64,000 nt of DNA, taken from Solidesulfovibrio alcoholivorans DSM 5433. Its GTDB lineage: Bacteria > Desulfobacterota > Desulfovibrionia > Desulfovibrionales > Desulfovibrionaceae. Positions 1 to 8,187 of the stretch are shown here, piece by piece (the first letter of the stretch is position 1; every line of letters starts with the position of its first letter). The notes under the pieces were generated by a model that saw only the letters and a program-made list of their open reading frames with translations, did no database searches and was not told the DNA's origin. The stretch lies in contig NZ_JNJA01000003.1 of the NCBI RefSeq assembly GCF_000702665.1, positions 434,001 through 498,000 of the forward strand. The letters run 5' to 3'. A program made the translations under genes and the position numbers.

Positions 1-6
1 CGGTGT

Positions 7-723
7 ATGGCCACATTCGTTTGCGTACACGGCGCATTCCAGGGCGGCTGGGTGTTCAGGAACATGGCGGGAGCCCTTGCCACCCTGGGGCACACGGTCC
101 ATGCGCCCACGTTCTCGGGCTGCGGACACCACTGCACGGTGCGCGTCAAGGAACTCGGACTTTCCGTGTATGTGGACGAACTGGCCGCCTATCTGGACCT
201 GTTCGACCTGTGGGATGTCATCCTCGTGGCCCACAGCTATTCGGGCATCGTGTGCGCGGCGGCCATGCCGCGACTTGCGCCCCGCGTGGCGGCCACGGTC
301 TACCTCGAGGGCATCATCCCGCGGCCCGGCCTGTCCTTCGCCGGGCTTGGCGGCGAGCCGTTTAAAGCCATGCTCGAGTCGCGCCGCCTGGACGGCGGGC
401 TGGTCTCCCCCTGGCAGGCCGCCATGTTCGGCGTGGCCGGCGCGCCCGACGAGGACTGGTTCATGTCGCGCCTGACCCCCTTCCCCATGGCCGCCTTCAC
501 CGATCCCGTGCCGGAAGGCGAACTGGTTTTTCCGGCGAAGAAGCACTACGTGCGCTGCCTGGAAAACCCCAACCCCATGCTCGTGGCCATGGCCGAACGC
601 GCCAAGGGGCTCGGGTTTGCGATGCACGATCTCAAAAGCGGCCACTGCCCGCAGATCACCGTCCCGGTGGATGCGGCGCGGTTGCTCGCCGCCATTGCCG
701 AAAACGGGTCGGGCGCAGCATGA
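7..723 (+). CDS. Alpha/beta hydrolase (EstC-like esterase fold)
   Basis: A 238-aa hydrolase of the alpha/beta fold, probably a cytosolic esterase; the substrate is unknown. The N-terminal FVCVHGAFQGGW carries the HG oxyanion-hole motif, the nucleophile elbow is AHSYSG with Ser77, and SGHCPQITVP near the C-terminus supplies the catalytic His (about H213). The first Gly of the usual GxSxG is replaced by Ala, as happens in this family. No signal peptide is seen. The stop overlaps the next start as ATGA at 720-723, so it is translationally coupled to the ABC transporter genes. The start is only six bases from the window edge, so its ribosome binding site cannot be seen and a longer N-terminus cannot be excluded. 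Confidence 0.85.
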   Translation: MATFVCVHGAFQGGWVFRNMAGALATLGHTVHAPTFSGCGHHCTVRVKELGLSVYVDELAAYLDLFDLWDVILVAHSYSGIVCAAAMPRLAPRVAATVYLEGIIPRPGLSFAGLGGEPFKAMLESRRLDGGLVSPWQAAMFGVAGAPDEDWFMSRLTPFPMAAFTDPVPEGELVFPAKKHYVRCLENPNPMLVAMAERAKGLGFAMHDLKSGHCPQITVPVDAARLLAAIAENGSGAA

Positions 724-1520
724 CCCTTGCGGTTCGCCTGAAAAAAAAACTCCCTCATTTCACCCTGGACGTGGAGTTTTCCTGTCCGGCCGGCAAGCTC
801 CTGGCCGTGACCGGGCCGTCGGGCTCGGGCAAGACCACGGTGCTGCGCATGCTGGCGGGCCTGGACGACCCCGACACCGGCCGCATCGCCCTGGGCGACG
901 AGGTCTGGCGCGACACCGCGTCCGGCGCGCGCGTATGCGCCAGGCGGCGCGGGGTAGGGCTCGTCTTCCAGGAATATTCGCTTTTCCCGCACATGACCCT
1001 TGCGCAAAACGTGGCCTACGCCACGGCGGATGCGGCCTTTGGCGCGCATCTCCTCGAACTCTTCGGCATCGCCCACCTGGCCGGCAGCCGGCCCGGGGCC
1101 ATGTCCGGCGGCGAGAGGCAGCGCGGGGCCTTGTGCCAGGCCCTGGCGCGAAGGCCCAAGGCGCTTTTGCTCGACGAGCCCTTTTCCGCCCTGGACGCCG
1201 CCACGCGCGCCTCCCTTCGCGGCGAGCTCCTCGCCGTGCGCGAGCGCTTCGCCATTCCCATCGTGCACGTGACCCACGACCTGGCCGAGGCAGCGCTTCT
1301 TGGCGACGCGGTCGTGACCATCAACCGGGGGAGGATCGACCGGGATTGGTTCGGCCGCCAGCTTGCGCTCTATCGCGAGGAGCGCGCGGCCCTGCTCGCC
1401 CGTTTCGATGATGCGCCGCCGGCCGTCCTGGCCGCGGCGACGGACGACGGCCGTCGCCCGGTGCTCCACTCCCCGAAACCCGCCCTCAAGGAGGAACGCC
1501 CATGCGACGCATCATCCTGA
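720..1520 (+). CDS. modC: ABC transporter ATPase, molybdate-type (ModC-like, no TOBE domain)
   Basis: ATPase of an oxyanion importer, 266 aa. It has Walker A GPSGSGKT (residues 32-39), the Q-loop FQEYSLFP, signature MSGGERQR, Walker B LLLDEPFSALD and the switch His in HVTHD. Classical ModC is about 350 aa and ends in a molybdate-binding TOBE/MOP domain. Here the chain stops soon after the ATPase, with a short Pro/Ala-rich tail. The last 19 bases overlap the binding-protein gene, whose permease follows, so the three genes form one transporter. Molybdate or tungstate is inferred from the partner proteins, not from the ATPase itself. Confidence 0.8.
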   Translation: MTLAVRLKKKLPHFTLDVEFSCPAGKLLAVTGPSGSGKTTVLRMLAGLDDPDTGRIALGDEVWRDTASGARVCARRRGVGLVFQEYSLFPHMTLAQNVAYATADAAFGAHLLELFGIAHLAGSRPGAMSGGERQRGALCQALARRPKALLLDEPFSALDAATRASLRGELLAVRERFAIPIVHVTHDLAEAALLGDAVVTINRGRIDRDWFGRQLALYREERAALLARFDDAPPAVLAAATDDGRRPVLHSPKPALKEERPCDASS

Positions 1521-2221
1521 CGCTCACTCTCGTGCTGTGCCTGACCGGTAGCGCCCTGGCCGAAAACCTGGTCGTGGCCGCCGGCGCGGGCTACAAAAAG
1601 CTCGTCACCGACCTGGCGACGGCCTTTGAAAAAGAAAGCGGCATCAAGCCCGAACTCTCCTTCGGCAACATGGGCCAAGTGACGACCCAGGCCAAGGCCG
1701 GCGGGGTCATCGACGTGATCGTCGGCGAAAAGGGCTTCCTCGAAGGCGCGGGCCTGTCCTGCAGCGGCGTCTCCCCCATCGGCAAGGGCATCCTGGTCGT
1801 GGCCTGGCCCAAAGGCAAAAAGCTCGCCGCCGCAACCGACGTGGCCAAGCCCGAGGTCAAACGCCTGGCCATGCCCGATCCGCAGAAAGCCATTTACGGC
1901 AAGGCCGCCAGCCAGTTCCTGGAGAAATCCGGTCTGGCCAAGCAGGTGGCGGACAAGCTCCTGGTCGTCGCCACCGTGCCGCAGGTCACCACCTACATCG
2001 TCAGCGGCGAGGTCGACGCCGGTTTCGTCAACCGCACCGACGTGATGGGCCTTGGCGACAAGATCGGCGGCTACCTGGAAGTGGACCCGTCCCTGTACGC
2101 GCCCATCGAGATCGTGGCCGAGAACCTGGCCGGCGCTCCCAATGCCGCCACGGCCAAGAAGTTCGCCGCGTTCCTCGACACCAAGCCGGCCAAGGACATC
2201 GCCGCCAAGCACGGGATGTAG
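1502..2221 (+). CDS. modA: Periplasmic substrate-binding protein, ModA-like
   Basis: Secreted binding protein of the oxyanion importer, 239 aa. Residues 1-20 form a signal peptide ending SALA, followed by the start of a ModA-type fold (ENLVVAAGAGYKKL). Strong AAGGAGG ribosome binding site at about 1488-1494, inside the end of the ATPase gene. Length fits ModA (about 240 aa). The usual AAASL ligand-binding start is AAGAG here, and SFGNMGQVTTQAKAGG replaces the common SS.L..QI..G pattern. The protein is therefore a divergent member, and molybdate, tungstate or another oxyanion remain possible. Confidence 0.75.
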   Translation: MRRIILTLTLVLCLTGSALAENLVVAAGAGYKKLVTDLATAFEKESGIKPELSFGNMGQVTTQAKAGGVIDVIVGEKGFLEGAGLSCSGVSPIGKGILVVAWPKGKKLAAATDVAKPEVKRLAMPDPQKAIYGKAASQFLEKSGLAKQVADKLLVVATVPQVTTYIVSGEVDAGFVNRTDVMGLGDKIGGYLEVDPSLYAPIEIVAENLAGAPNAATAKKFAAFLDTKPAKDIAAKHGM

Positions 2222-2224
2222 CCT

Positions 2225-2914
2225 TTGCCGGGAGCATCGATTCTCGCCGCGGCCACGGACCCGGGCGTCGTCTTTTCCATCAAGCTGACGCTTCGAGTCA
2301 TGGCCGTGGCGGTGCCTGTCTTTTTCCTGCTCGGCGCGCCGCTCGGCTACCTGCTCGGACGGGGGCGGGGCCGGTTTCTCGCCGTGCTGGATTTCCTGAT
2401 TTCCCTGCCGCTGGTCCTGCCGCCCATGGCCGTGGGGTTTTTCCTGCTGTTGCTGCTCGGGCGACACGGCCCCTTCGGCATCCTGGCCCGGCGGCTCTTC
2501 GGCCTGGACATCGTTTTCGGTTTCGCCGGACTGGCCCTGGCCTCCGTGGTGGCCGGCATCCCGCTTATGGTGCGGCCGGTGCAGGCGGCGGTGCGGGGCG
2601 AATTGATGCGCCTGGTCGAACTCTCGGCCGTGCTCGGCAAGTCGCCCCTGACCACCTTCGTGCGCGTGGTGCTGCCCCACTGCAAGAAGAGCATCGCCGC
2701 GGGCATGTTCCTGGCCACGGGAAGGGCGCTTGGCGAAGTGGGCGTCAGCCTGCTCCTGGGCGGCGATATCATCGGGCGCACGAATACGGTGTCGCTCGAG
2801 ATCTACAACTCCGTCTTTACGGGTGATTTCCTGCGCGCGGGCATCCTGTCCGCGCTCCTGGCCGCGGTGTCCCTGGTGCTCGTGTTCGCGCTCAAGCGCA
2901 CGGGGAACGGGTAG
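2225..2914 (+). CDS. modB: ABC transporter permease, ModB-like
   Basis: Inner-membrane permease of the same importer, 229 aa with about five or six hydrophobic spans. The cytoplasmic EAA loop is seen as LGKSPLTTFVRVVLPHCKKS, followed by RALGEVGVSLLLGG and IIGRTNTVSLEIYN. The latter resembles the ModB signature (R.LGEFGA..., G.T.TL...IY) more than the tungstate permease TupB. The start is a TTG three bases after the modA stop; no in-frame ATG lies nearby. Gene order ATPase, binding protein, permease is unusual compared with the common modABC order. Confidence 0.78.
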   Translation: MPGASILAAATDPGVVFSIKLTLRVMAVAVPVFFLLGAPLGYLLGRGRGRFLAVLDFLISLPLVLPPMAVGFFLLLLLGRHGPFGILARRLFGLDIVFGFAGLALASVVAGIPLMVRPVQAAVRGELMRLVELSAVLGKSPLTTFVRVVLPHCKKSIAAGMFLATGRALGEVGVSLLLGGDIIGRTNTVSLEIYNSVFTGDFLRAGILSALLAAVSLVLVFALKRTGNG

Positions 2915-2935
2915 GGCTTCTCGTCGAGAGGGAGC

Positions 2936-2952
2936 TTGACAATCATTCTCAA
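2936..2952 (+). promoter_or_regulatory. Fur-box-like operator over the feoA promoter
   Basis: TTGACAATCATTCTCAA is a 17-base near-perfect palindrome (TTGACAAT-C-ATTCTCAA; seven of eight arm positions pair). It matches the (A/T)TGA.AAT.ATT.TCA form of Fur boxes. It covers the -35 and the spacer, so iron-loaded Fur bound here would block RNA polymerase. The two genes behind it are FeoA ferrous-iron proteins, the expected targets. Confidence 0.7.
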
Positions 2953-2964
2953 CATGCCTAGAAC
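2936..2964 (+). promoter_or_regulatory. Sigma-70 promoter for the feoA pair
   Basis: TTGACA at 2936-2941 and TAGAAC at 2959-2964 are separated by exactly 17 bases. The -35 is a perfect consensus and the -10 matches four of six. The first feoA start at 2990 follows with a leader of about 18-20 bases. Confidence 0.65.
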
Positions 2965-2989
2965 AAAGGCCATGCAAGGAGCGCGACCC

Positions 2990-3253
2990 ATGGCCCCCCT
3001 CGAAAGCCTCACCCACTTCCCCCCCGGCAGCCGCGTACGCGTCGAATCCCTGTGTGATTGTCCCAAGGCCCGGGGCCGGCTTTGCGCCATGGGCATCACG
3101 CCCGGCACCGTGGTCGAGATCACGGCCGGCTGCGGCGGCCCGGTCTGTCTGCGCGCCCGGGGCGCCTGCATGTCCATCGGGCACGGCCTGGCGGAAAAGG
3201 TGCTCGGACGCCTCGCCCAGCCCGTTGCGGAGCCCGTTTCCCAGGTGGCCTGA
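2990..3253 (+). CDS. feoA: FeoA-domain protein, ferrous iron transport (first copy)
   Basis: Small cytosolic SH3-like protein (87 aa) of the Feo ferrous-iron system, where FeoA supports the FeoB permease. Typical core: LCAMGITPGTVVEITAGCGGPVCLRARGACMSIGHGLAEKVLG. The reading frame opens earlier, but AAGGAG at 2976-2981 sits eight bases before the ATG at 2990, and upstream starts would fall inside the promoter. It carries six Cys (two in LCDCPKARGRLC before the core), more than most FeoA proteins. A second feoA follows 78 bases downstream, but no feoB is present in the window. Confidence 0.85.
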   Translation: MAPLESLTHFPPGSRVRVESLCDCPKARGRLCAMGITPGTVVEITAGCGGPVCLRARGACMSIGHGLAEKVLGRLAQPVAEPVSQVA

Positions 3254-3331
3254 GCGCACGGCCCGGGCGATCTGACGCGCAGGCGCGGCCTGCGGGAGCA
3301 GTTCCTTTTTTTTCTTCCTCAAGGAGTCGGC

Positions 3332-3583
3332 ATGGACCAGGAAATTTCGGCCGCGTGCATTGGCCTGCGGCAGATGCAGGTCGGGCAGCGGGCCCGCATT
3401 TGCCGGGTGGAGGCGCAGGGCGAGCTCGGCAGGCGCTTGCGCGACATGGGCCTTGTGCCGGGCACCGAAGTGTCCGTGATCGGGCGCGCGCCGCTTAAGG
3501 ACCCCGTGGCCCTGCGCCTGCGCGACTTTACCTTGACGCTTCGCAACAACGAAGCCGACCACATCGCCGTCACGCCGCTGTAA
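3332..3583 (+). CDS. feoA: FeoA-domain protein, ferrous iron transport (second copy)
   Basis: 83-aa FeoA protein with the standard core RLRDMGLVPGTEVSVIGRAPLKDPVALRLRDFTLTLR and the end NNEADHIAVTPL. AAGGAG lies seven bases before the ATG. It differs clearly from the first copy: Cys are found only near the N-terminus (C9 and C24) and not in the core. A strong terminator follows within 20 bases, so the Fur-controlled transcript appears to contain only two feoA genes. Confidence 0.88.
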   Translation: MDQEISAACIGLRQMQVGQRARICRVEAQGELGRRLRDMGLVPGTEVSVIGRAPLKDPVALRLRDFTLTLRNNEADHIAVTPL

Positions 3584-3600
3584 GGCTTTCGCAAGACATG

Positions 3601-3635
3601 GCCCCGGCCCCCGCAAAGGGAGCCGGGGCTTTTTT
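3601..3635 (+). terminator. Rho-independent terminator of the feoA transcript
   Basis: GCCCCGGC (3601-3608) pairs with GCCGGGGC (3622-3629) around a 13-base loop and runs into six T residues (3630-3635). It stands 17 bases after the second feoA stop. Confidence 0.85.
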
Positions 3636-3719
3636 GTTGTCGTCAGCCCTCTTGCCCCTGTGCGGGAGGTCGGGTAATTCCGATGGAAACAGGTTTTCCG
3701 GTTGGGAGAGGAGGCTGTC

Positions 3720-4178
3720 ATGTCCGATGCGGGGAGCGTGGCCGTCGGCCATTTCGCCGGGGGCTACAACTGTTGCCAGTCCGTGCTGCTGTCCTTGTGC
3801 GGGCCGGCCGGCCTCGACGCGGCCCTGGCCGTGCGGCTGGCCACGGGATTCGGCGTGGGCATGGCCCGGGGGGGCGTGTGTGGCGCGGTGTCCGGCGCGG
3901 TCATGGCGCTGGGGCTTTTCGGCGGTGGCGGCGGCCCGGACGGCAGGGCGGCCAAGACGGCCACCTATGCCCGGACCAAGGTCATTTACGACCGCTTTTT
4001 CGAACGTCACGGCTCGATTATTTGCCGCGACCTCATCGGCCTCGACCCCTCGACGCCGGAAGGGCTGGAGTTGGCCAACCGCGAGCGCCGCTTTCACACG
4101 GTCTGCGTGCCCCTGGTGCGCGACGCCGCCTGCCTCGCCTGGGACATTATCGAAAGCCGGGGCTTCGTCGCGGGCTGA
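3720..4178 (+). CDS. C_GCAxxG_C_C family protein
   Basis: 152-aa protein of the C_GCAxxG_C_C family, which is named for its conserved cysteines and is common in anaerobes; its function is not established, though metal or redox roles are suspected. The pattern is visible: NCCQSVLLSLCG, then GGVCGAVSGAVMALG, then IICRDLIG and HTVCVPLVRDAACLA. The ATG at 3720 is preceded by GAGAGGAGG and is preferred over the TTG at 3702. It follows the feoA terminator and is followed by the Lcl-domain gene after 47 bases. Confidence 0.8.
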   Translation: MSDAGSVAVGHFAGGYNCCQSVLLSLCGPAGLDAALAVRLATGFGVGMARGGVCGAVSGAVMALGLFGGGGGPDGRAAKTATYARTKVIYDRFFERHGSIICRDLIGLDPSTPEGLELANRERRFHTVCVPLVRDAACLAWDIIESRGFVAG

Positions 4179-4225
4179 ACGTCGCGCGTCTGGTCTTGCG
4201 GCCGCAACGGGCGTATGTCGGGCGC

Positions 4226-5248
4226 ATGGACGCTGCACGCGCTTTCGTTTCGCCGGTGTCGCCGACCGACCAGACGCGCTGCCATGACGGGTCCGGCCGG
4301 GAGACGCCCTGCCCGGGCAGCGGCCAGGACGCCGCCTTTCCCCACGCCGCGGGACGGCATGCGCCCCGGTTTGCGGCCGTCGGCACGGGCCTTGTCCAGG
4401 ATACGGCCACGGGCCTCGTCTGGCCCGTCGACGCAGGCATCGCCGGCTTCCCCATGCCCTGGGAAAGCGCCCTTGCCGCCGCCGCGCGCATGGCCGCCGA
4501 CGCCGTCCTCGGCCGCACGGACTGGCGGCTGCCCAACCGGCGCGAACTGCGCAGCCTTGTCTCCTACGGCCAGTCCCGCCCCTCCCTGCCTGCCGGCCAC
4601 CCCTTTGAAAACGTCTTTGCCGGCTGGCATTGGACGTCCACCACGGCCGCGCCCGCCCCTGGCTACGCCTGGTACGTGCATTTCGAAGGCGGCAGGATGT
4701 TCTACGGGAAAAAGGACCAGGACTGCCTGTGTTGGCCCGTGGCCGGGGCTTGCCTGTTGCCGCGCACCGGCCAGACGTGGTGCCGCGATGCGGCGGGCCG
4801 TGAAACCCCCTGCGCCGGGACGGGACAGGACGGGGAGCTTCGTTCGGGAACGCCCTGGCCGACGCCGCGTTTCGTGCCGGCCCCAAAGGGCCGGGAGGGC
4901 GTCCTTGACCGGGTGACGGGGCTCGTCTGGGCCGGCCGCGCCGACACAGGTCCGGGCGCGGCGACCTGGGAGGAGGCGCTCGCCGTGGCCGCCCGCTACC
5001 AGGGCGGCGGCTGGCGGCTGCCGAACATCAATGAACTGGAATCCCTGGTCGCTGCCTGCCGGGCCGCGCCGGCGCTGCCTGCCGGGCATCCCTTTACGGC
5101 GGTGGGGGAGGTCTACTGGTCCGCGACCACCAGCGCTTTCGATCCGGCCTGGGCCCACGCCCTCTATCTCCACAAGGGGGCGGTGGGCGTGGGCTTCAAG
5201 GCCGGTCGCGATTTCCTGGTCTGGCCCGTGGCCGGGCCCGCGTCCTGA
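4226..5248 (+). CDS. Tandem Lcl-domain (DUF1566) protein
   Basis: 340-aa protein built from two homologous units of about 160 aa. Each unit starts with a Cys motif (TRCHDGSGRETPCPGSGQD and TWCRDAAGRETPCAGTGQD). Each continues with TGLVW, WRLPN..EL.SLV, LPAGHPF, YWS/HWTST and a closing WPVAG. WRLPN and the following segments are the hallmarks of the Lcl C-terminal domain (DUF1566), often found in surface or adhesion-like proteins. No signal peptide is seen with the ATG at 4226. There is no good ribosome binding site there and the frame stays open upstream, so the N-terminus is uncertain. Confidence 0.7.
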   Translation: MDAARAFVSPVSPTDQTRCHDGSGRETPCPGSGQDAAFPHAAGRHAPRFAAVGTGLVQDTATGLVWPVDAGIAGFPMPWESALAAAARMAADAVLGRTDWRLPNRRELRSLVSYGQSRPSLPAGHPFENVFAGWHWTSTTAAPAPGYAWYVHFEGGRMFYGKKDQDCLCWPVAGACLLPRTGQTWCRDAAGRETPCAGTGQDGELRSGTPWPTPRFVPAPKGREGVLDRVTGLVWAGRADTGPGAATWEEALAVAARYQGGGWRLPNINELESLVAACRAAPALPAGHPFTAVGEVYWSATTSAFDPAWAHALYLHKGAVGVGFKAGRDFLVWPVAGPAS

Positions 5249-5258
5249 AGCGGCGTTC

Positions 5259-7313
5259 CTAGAATCGTTCGAAATCGTCGTCCGAGGCTTCCGCGCCAAG
5301 ATCCAGGGAAATGCCCTTGGCCGGCTTGCGGGGGGCTGCCGCCTTCTGTGCTGCCGGCTTGCGCGCGGGCCTGGCTGCGGCCAGGGCTTTTTGCGGCGCG
5401 GCGCGGTGGCGCATGGTCATGGCGTCCAGACGGAAGTAGGACACGGTTTCCTGGAGTTGCAACGCCTGGCTCGAGAGTTCCTCGGCCGTGGAAGCCATCT
5501 CTTCGGAAGCCGAAGCGTTTTGCTGCACCACCTGGTCGAGCTGCTGGATGGCCCGGTTGACCTGTTCGGCGCCGGCGTTTTGCTCCACGCTCGAGGCCGC
5601 GATTTTCTGGATCAATTCGGCCGTGCGCTGGATGTCGGGCACGATCTTGGCCAGCAGGCCACCGGCCTTTTCGGCGATCTCGACGCTCGTCGAGGACAGC
5701 TCGCTGATCTCGCCGGCGGCGTTGCCGCTGCGTTCGGCGAGCTTTCTGACCTCGGCGGCCACCACGGCGAAGCCCTTGCCGTGCTCGCCGGCCCGGGCGG
5801 CCTCGATGGCGGCATTTAAGGCCAGCAGGTTGGTTTGGCGGGCGATTTCCTCGATGATGCCGATTTTTTCCGCGATCTGTTTCATGGCCGAAACGGTCTT
5901 GGCCACGGCCTCGCCGCCGCTTTGGGCGTCCTTGGCTGTGGCCAGGGCGATCTGCTCGGTCTGCTTGGCGTTGTCCGCATTCTGGCGGATGTTGGCGGCC
6001 ATTTCTTCCATGGAGGAGGAAATTTCCTCGACGTTGGCCGCCTGTTCGGTCGCGCCCTGGGACAGGCTTTGCGTCGTGGCCGAAAGTTCCTCGGAGCCTG
6101 AGGCCACGTTTTCCGCGCCGGATTGGACCTGCCCGACCACCTCGCGCAGCTTGGCGATCATATGGCGCAGCGCGGCGGCCAATGCGCCGATTTCGTCTTC
6201 CTGCTCCAGGTCGATGCGCTGGTTGAGGTCGCCCTCGGCCAGTCCTTCCGCGGCCTGCACGCCGACAAGCACGGGCCTCGTGATCATGCGCGAGATGAAA
6301 ATGCCAAGGAGCACTGCCAGCACCACGCCGATGCCGATGCCTGACATGGACATGACCGAAGCGCGCCGCGCCTCGGCGTCGGCGTCGGTCTTGCCCTGCT
6401 GCGCAGAGGCCAGGGAATCGGCCATCAGCCGGTCGAGCAGTTCGAAGCAGCGGATCTGCTTGGGGCGCACGTTGACCATGGTCTCATTGCGCATCTTGTC
6501 GCAGATGGCGGAAACGCGGGCGATCTCCTGCAACAGGGTGTTGAAGTGGGCGATGGTCGTTTCCACGGCCGGCGTGATGTCCGTACGCACGACGGCGGCC
6601 AGTTCCTCGCGTGGGGCGTTTTTCGCAGCCAGTTCCTTGAGCTTGCCCACGGCGCGGTGCAGTTTGTCGTGGATGCCGTGGAGTTCCGCCAACGTCTTCT
6701 TGAAGACCGGGTTGGCGCTGTCGCGCCCCTCGCTGTCGAGCCATTTGCCGAAGTTGCATTGGGTCGCGTCGTCCCCACCCGTCAGGGGCGTGCCGGAAAA
6801 GGCCAGGGCCTGGGCGTCGGCCAGGAGCTTGTAGTGGTCGCCGCGAAATTTTTCGAATATCTTTTCCAGGGCGTCGGGATCGTCGATGTCGGACTTGTCC
6901 CATTCCCTGGCTAGGTCGAACGTGCCATTGTTGACCTTGACCCATTCCTGCCAGGCCGGCACGAAGTCCCGCCAGATGCGTTCGGCTTCCTGGGACTTGG
7001 GCAGGCCCTCGTATTCTTCCCAGGCCTTGCGATAGCTGTCGCGCAGGTTGGCGATGTTGTCGTACTGCCGTTGCCGATCCTTGGCGGAAAGGCCGGGCAC
7101 GTTGAGGGTCCGTTGCGCCACGCGAACGGATTCACCGGCGATCTTGATCAGTTGCAGGTCACGTACGGACGGCAGGTTGACGTCTGTAACCGTGTTCAGG
7201 CTTTTCGTGAGCCCCGATATCCCCATGAGGCCGACGAGGCCGACGGCCAGGGTGATGGCGGCGCAGATGAGAAATCCGCCGACCAGTTTCACTCCCAACT
7301 TCAAATTGCCCAT
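5259..7313 (-). CDS. Methyl-accepting chemotaxis protein with periplasmic CZB-like segment
   Basis: 684-aa chemoreceptor. Order: membrane span (about 8-30), a periplasmic four-helix-bundle sensor, second span (about 325-345), HAMP, then the signalling domain with the hairpin tip [21 protein letters not shown]. The sensor holds a CZB-like pattern: [19 protein letters not shown], then [11 protein letters not shown], then LHGIHDKLH (His and Cys in the order used by zinc-binding CZB domains). The protein ends in a basic Ala/Lys-rich linker and DDDFERF, which resembles the CheR-docking pentapeptide (aromatic-x-x-aromatic). GAGGGGAG precedes the ATG. It is transcribed alone toward the Lcl gene. Confidence 0.93.
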   Translation of the reverse strand: MGNLKLGVKLVGGFLICAAITLAVGLVGLMGISGLTKSLNTVTDVNLPSVRDLQLIKIAGESVRVAQRTLNVPGLSAKDRQRQYDNIANLRDSYRKAWEEYEGLPKSQEAERIWRDFVPAWQEWVKVNNGTFDLAREWDKSDIDDPDALEKIFEKFRGDHYKLLADAQALAFSGTPLTGGDDATQCNFGKWLDSEGRDSANPVFKKTLAELHGIHDKLHRAVGKLKELAAKNAPREELAAVVRTDITPAVETTIAHFNTLLQEIARVSAICDKMRNETMVNVRPKQIRCFELLDRLMADSLASAQQGKTDADAEARRASVMSMSGIGIGVVLAVLLGIFISRMITRPVLVGVQAAEGLAEGDLNQRIDLEQEDEIGALAAALRHMIAKLREVVGQVQSGAENVASGSEELSATTQSLSQGATEQAANVEEISSSMEEMAANIRQNADNAKQTEQIALATAKDAQSGGEAVAKTVSAMKQIAEKIGIIEEIARQTNLLALNAAIEAARAGEHGKGFAVVAAEVRKLAERSGNAAGEISELSSTSVEIAEKAGGLLAKIVPDIQRTAELIQKIAASSVEQNAGAEQVNRAIQQLDQVVQQNASASEEMASTAEELSSQALQLQETVSYFRLDAMTMRHRAAPQKALAAARPARKPAAQKAAAPRKPAKGISLDLGAEASDDDFERF

Positions 7314-7366
7314 GTCTCACTCCCCTCAAGTCATGCACCAGACGTTTTCCATACCGTTATCGAGGG

Positions 7367-7396
7367 TTTCTAAAGGGGCGCAAGGGCTTTTGTCAA
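7367..7396 (-). promoter_or_regulatory. Candidate sigma-70 promoter for the chemoreceptor gene
   Basis: On the minus strand TTGACA (7391-7396) is followed after 17-18 bases by TTAGAA/TAGAAA (7367-7373), giving a leader of about 45 bases before the start at 7313. The -35 is perfect, the -10 only partial. Confidence 0.45.
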
Positions 7397-7443
7397 TTTG
7401 CCGCGGCAATGCCGCGACCTCTCCGCCAAAACGGCGTTTTCCG

Positions 7444-8115
7444 TCAAGCGGCGGCCAGGATGTGCCCGTCGCGCATGGTGATGACCCGGGAAGCCATGGC
7501 CGCATAGGCGGGTTCGTGGGTGACCATGACCACGGTTAGCCCCTCGGCGTTGAGCCCCGTGAGAATGTCCATGATCTGCCTGCCGGTGTCGCCGTCCAGG
7601 CTGCCCGTGGGTTCGTCGGCGAAGACGATGCGCGGTTCGGTGACGAGCGCCCGGGCGATGGCCACGCGCTGGCGCTCGCCGCCGGAGAGTGCGCCGGGCA
7701 GGCGCTGGGCCATGTCCGCAAGCCCCATCCTGTCCAGGCATTCCATGGCGCGTTTGCGCCGTGCGGCGGAGACCGGGCGCAGGCCGGAAAGGAAGGGCGT
7801 CAGCACGTTTTCCCGGGCCGTCAGGTAGGGCAGCAGGTGGTGCATCTGAAAGACCATGGAGAAATCCGTGGCACGCAGCCGGTTGCGCTCGGCCTCGCTC
7901 ATGGCGGCCAGGTCGCGGCCCTGGTAGCGCACGCTGCCGGCGTCCGGGGAGAGCAGGCTGGAGAGGATGTTGAGCAGGGTGGACTTGCCCGAGCCCGAAC
8001 GGCCCACGACGCACACGAACTGCCCGGGTTCGATGGCCAGCGATACGCCGCGCAGCACGGGCGCGGCCGCATCCTTGGCGGCGTAGCTTTTGACGACGTC
8101 GTCAGCGGTCAGCAT
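7444..8115 (-). CDS. ABC transporter ATPase, LolD/MacB type
   Basis: 223-aa ATPase of the MacB/LolD class. Walker A GRSGSGKST, Q-loop FQMHHLLPYLTARENV, signature LSGGERQR, Walker B IVFADEPTGSLD and the switch VTHE are all present. The ATG at 8115 is preferred; a GTG lies directly before it at 8118, and GGAAGGA stands upstream. Its partner is the FtsX-type permease upstream (8295-9458), and further upstream is a DUF2318 protein. This grouping suggests metal (iron) transport rather than lipoprotein release. The 179-base gap to the permease holds a palindromic repeat and a purine-rich tract. Confidence 0.88.
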   Translation of the reverse strand: MLTADDVVKSYAAKDAAAPVLRGVSLAIEPGQFVCVVGRSGSGKSTLLNILSSLLSPDAGSVRYQGRDLAAMSEAERNRLRATDFSMVFQMHHLLPYLTARENVLTPFLSGLRPVSAARRKRAMECLDRMGLADMAQRLPGALSGGERQRVAIARALVTEPRIVFADEPTGSLDGDTGRQIMDILTGLNAEGLTVVMVTHEPAYAAMASRVITMRDGHILAAA

Positions 8116-8187
8116 CACAATATCCTTCCTCTCTCTATTTTGTTTTGTTCAGTCCAATTGGAAAAAGACACCCTTTCCTCCCTAGAA

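Noticed and set aside
1370-3721. Minus-strand ORF of 783 codons opposite the molybdate and feoA genes
   Set aside because: Antisense to several recognised genes; composition is noise-like with no ribosome binding site.
7340-7370. Possible flagellar sigma-28 promoter CTCGATAA for the chemoreceptor gene
   Set aside because: The -10-like part fits, but no TAAA element lies at the right distance upstream; the sigma-70 TTGACA fits better.
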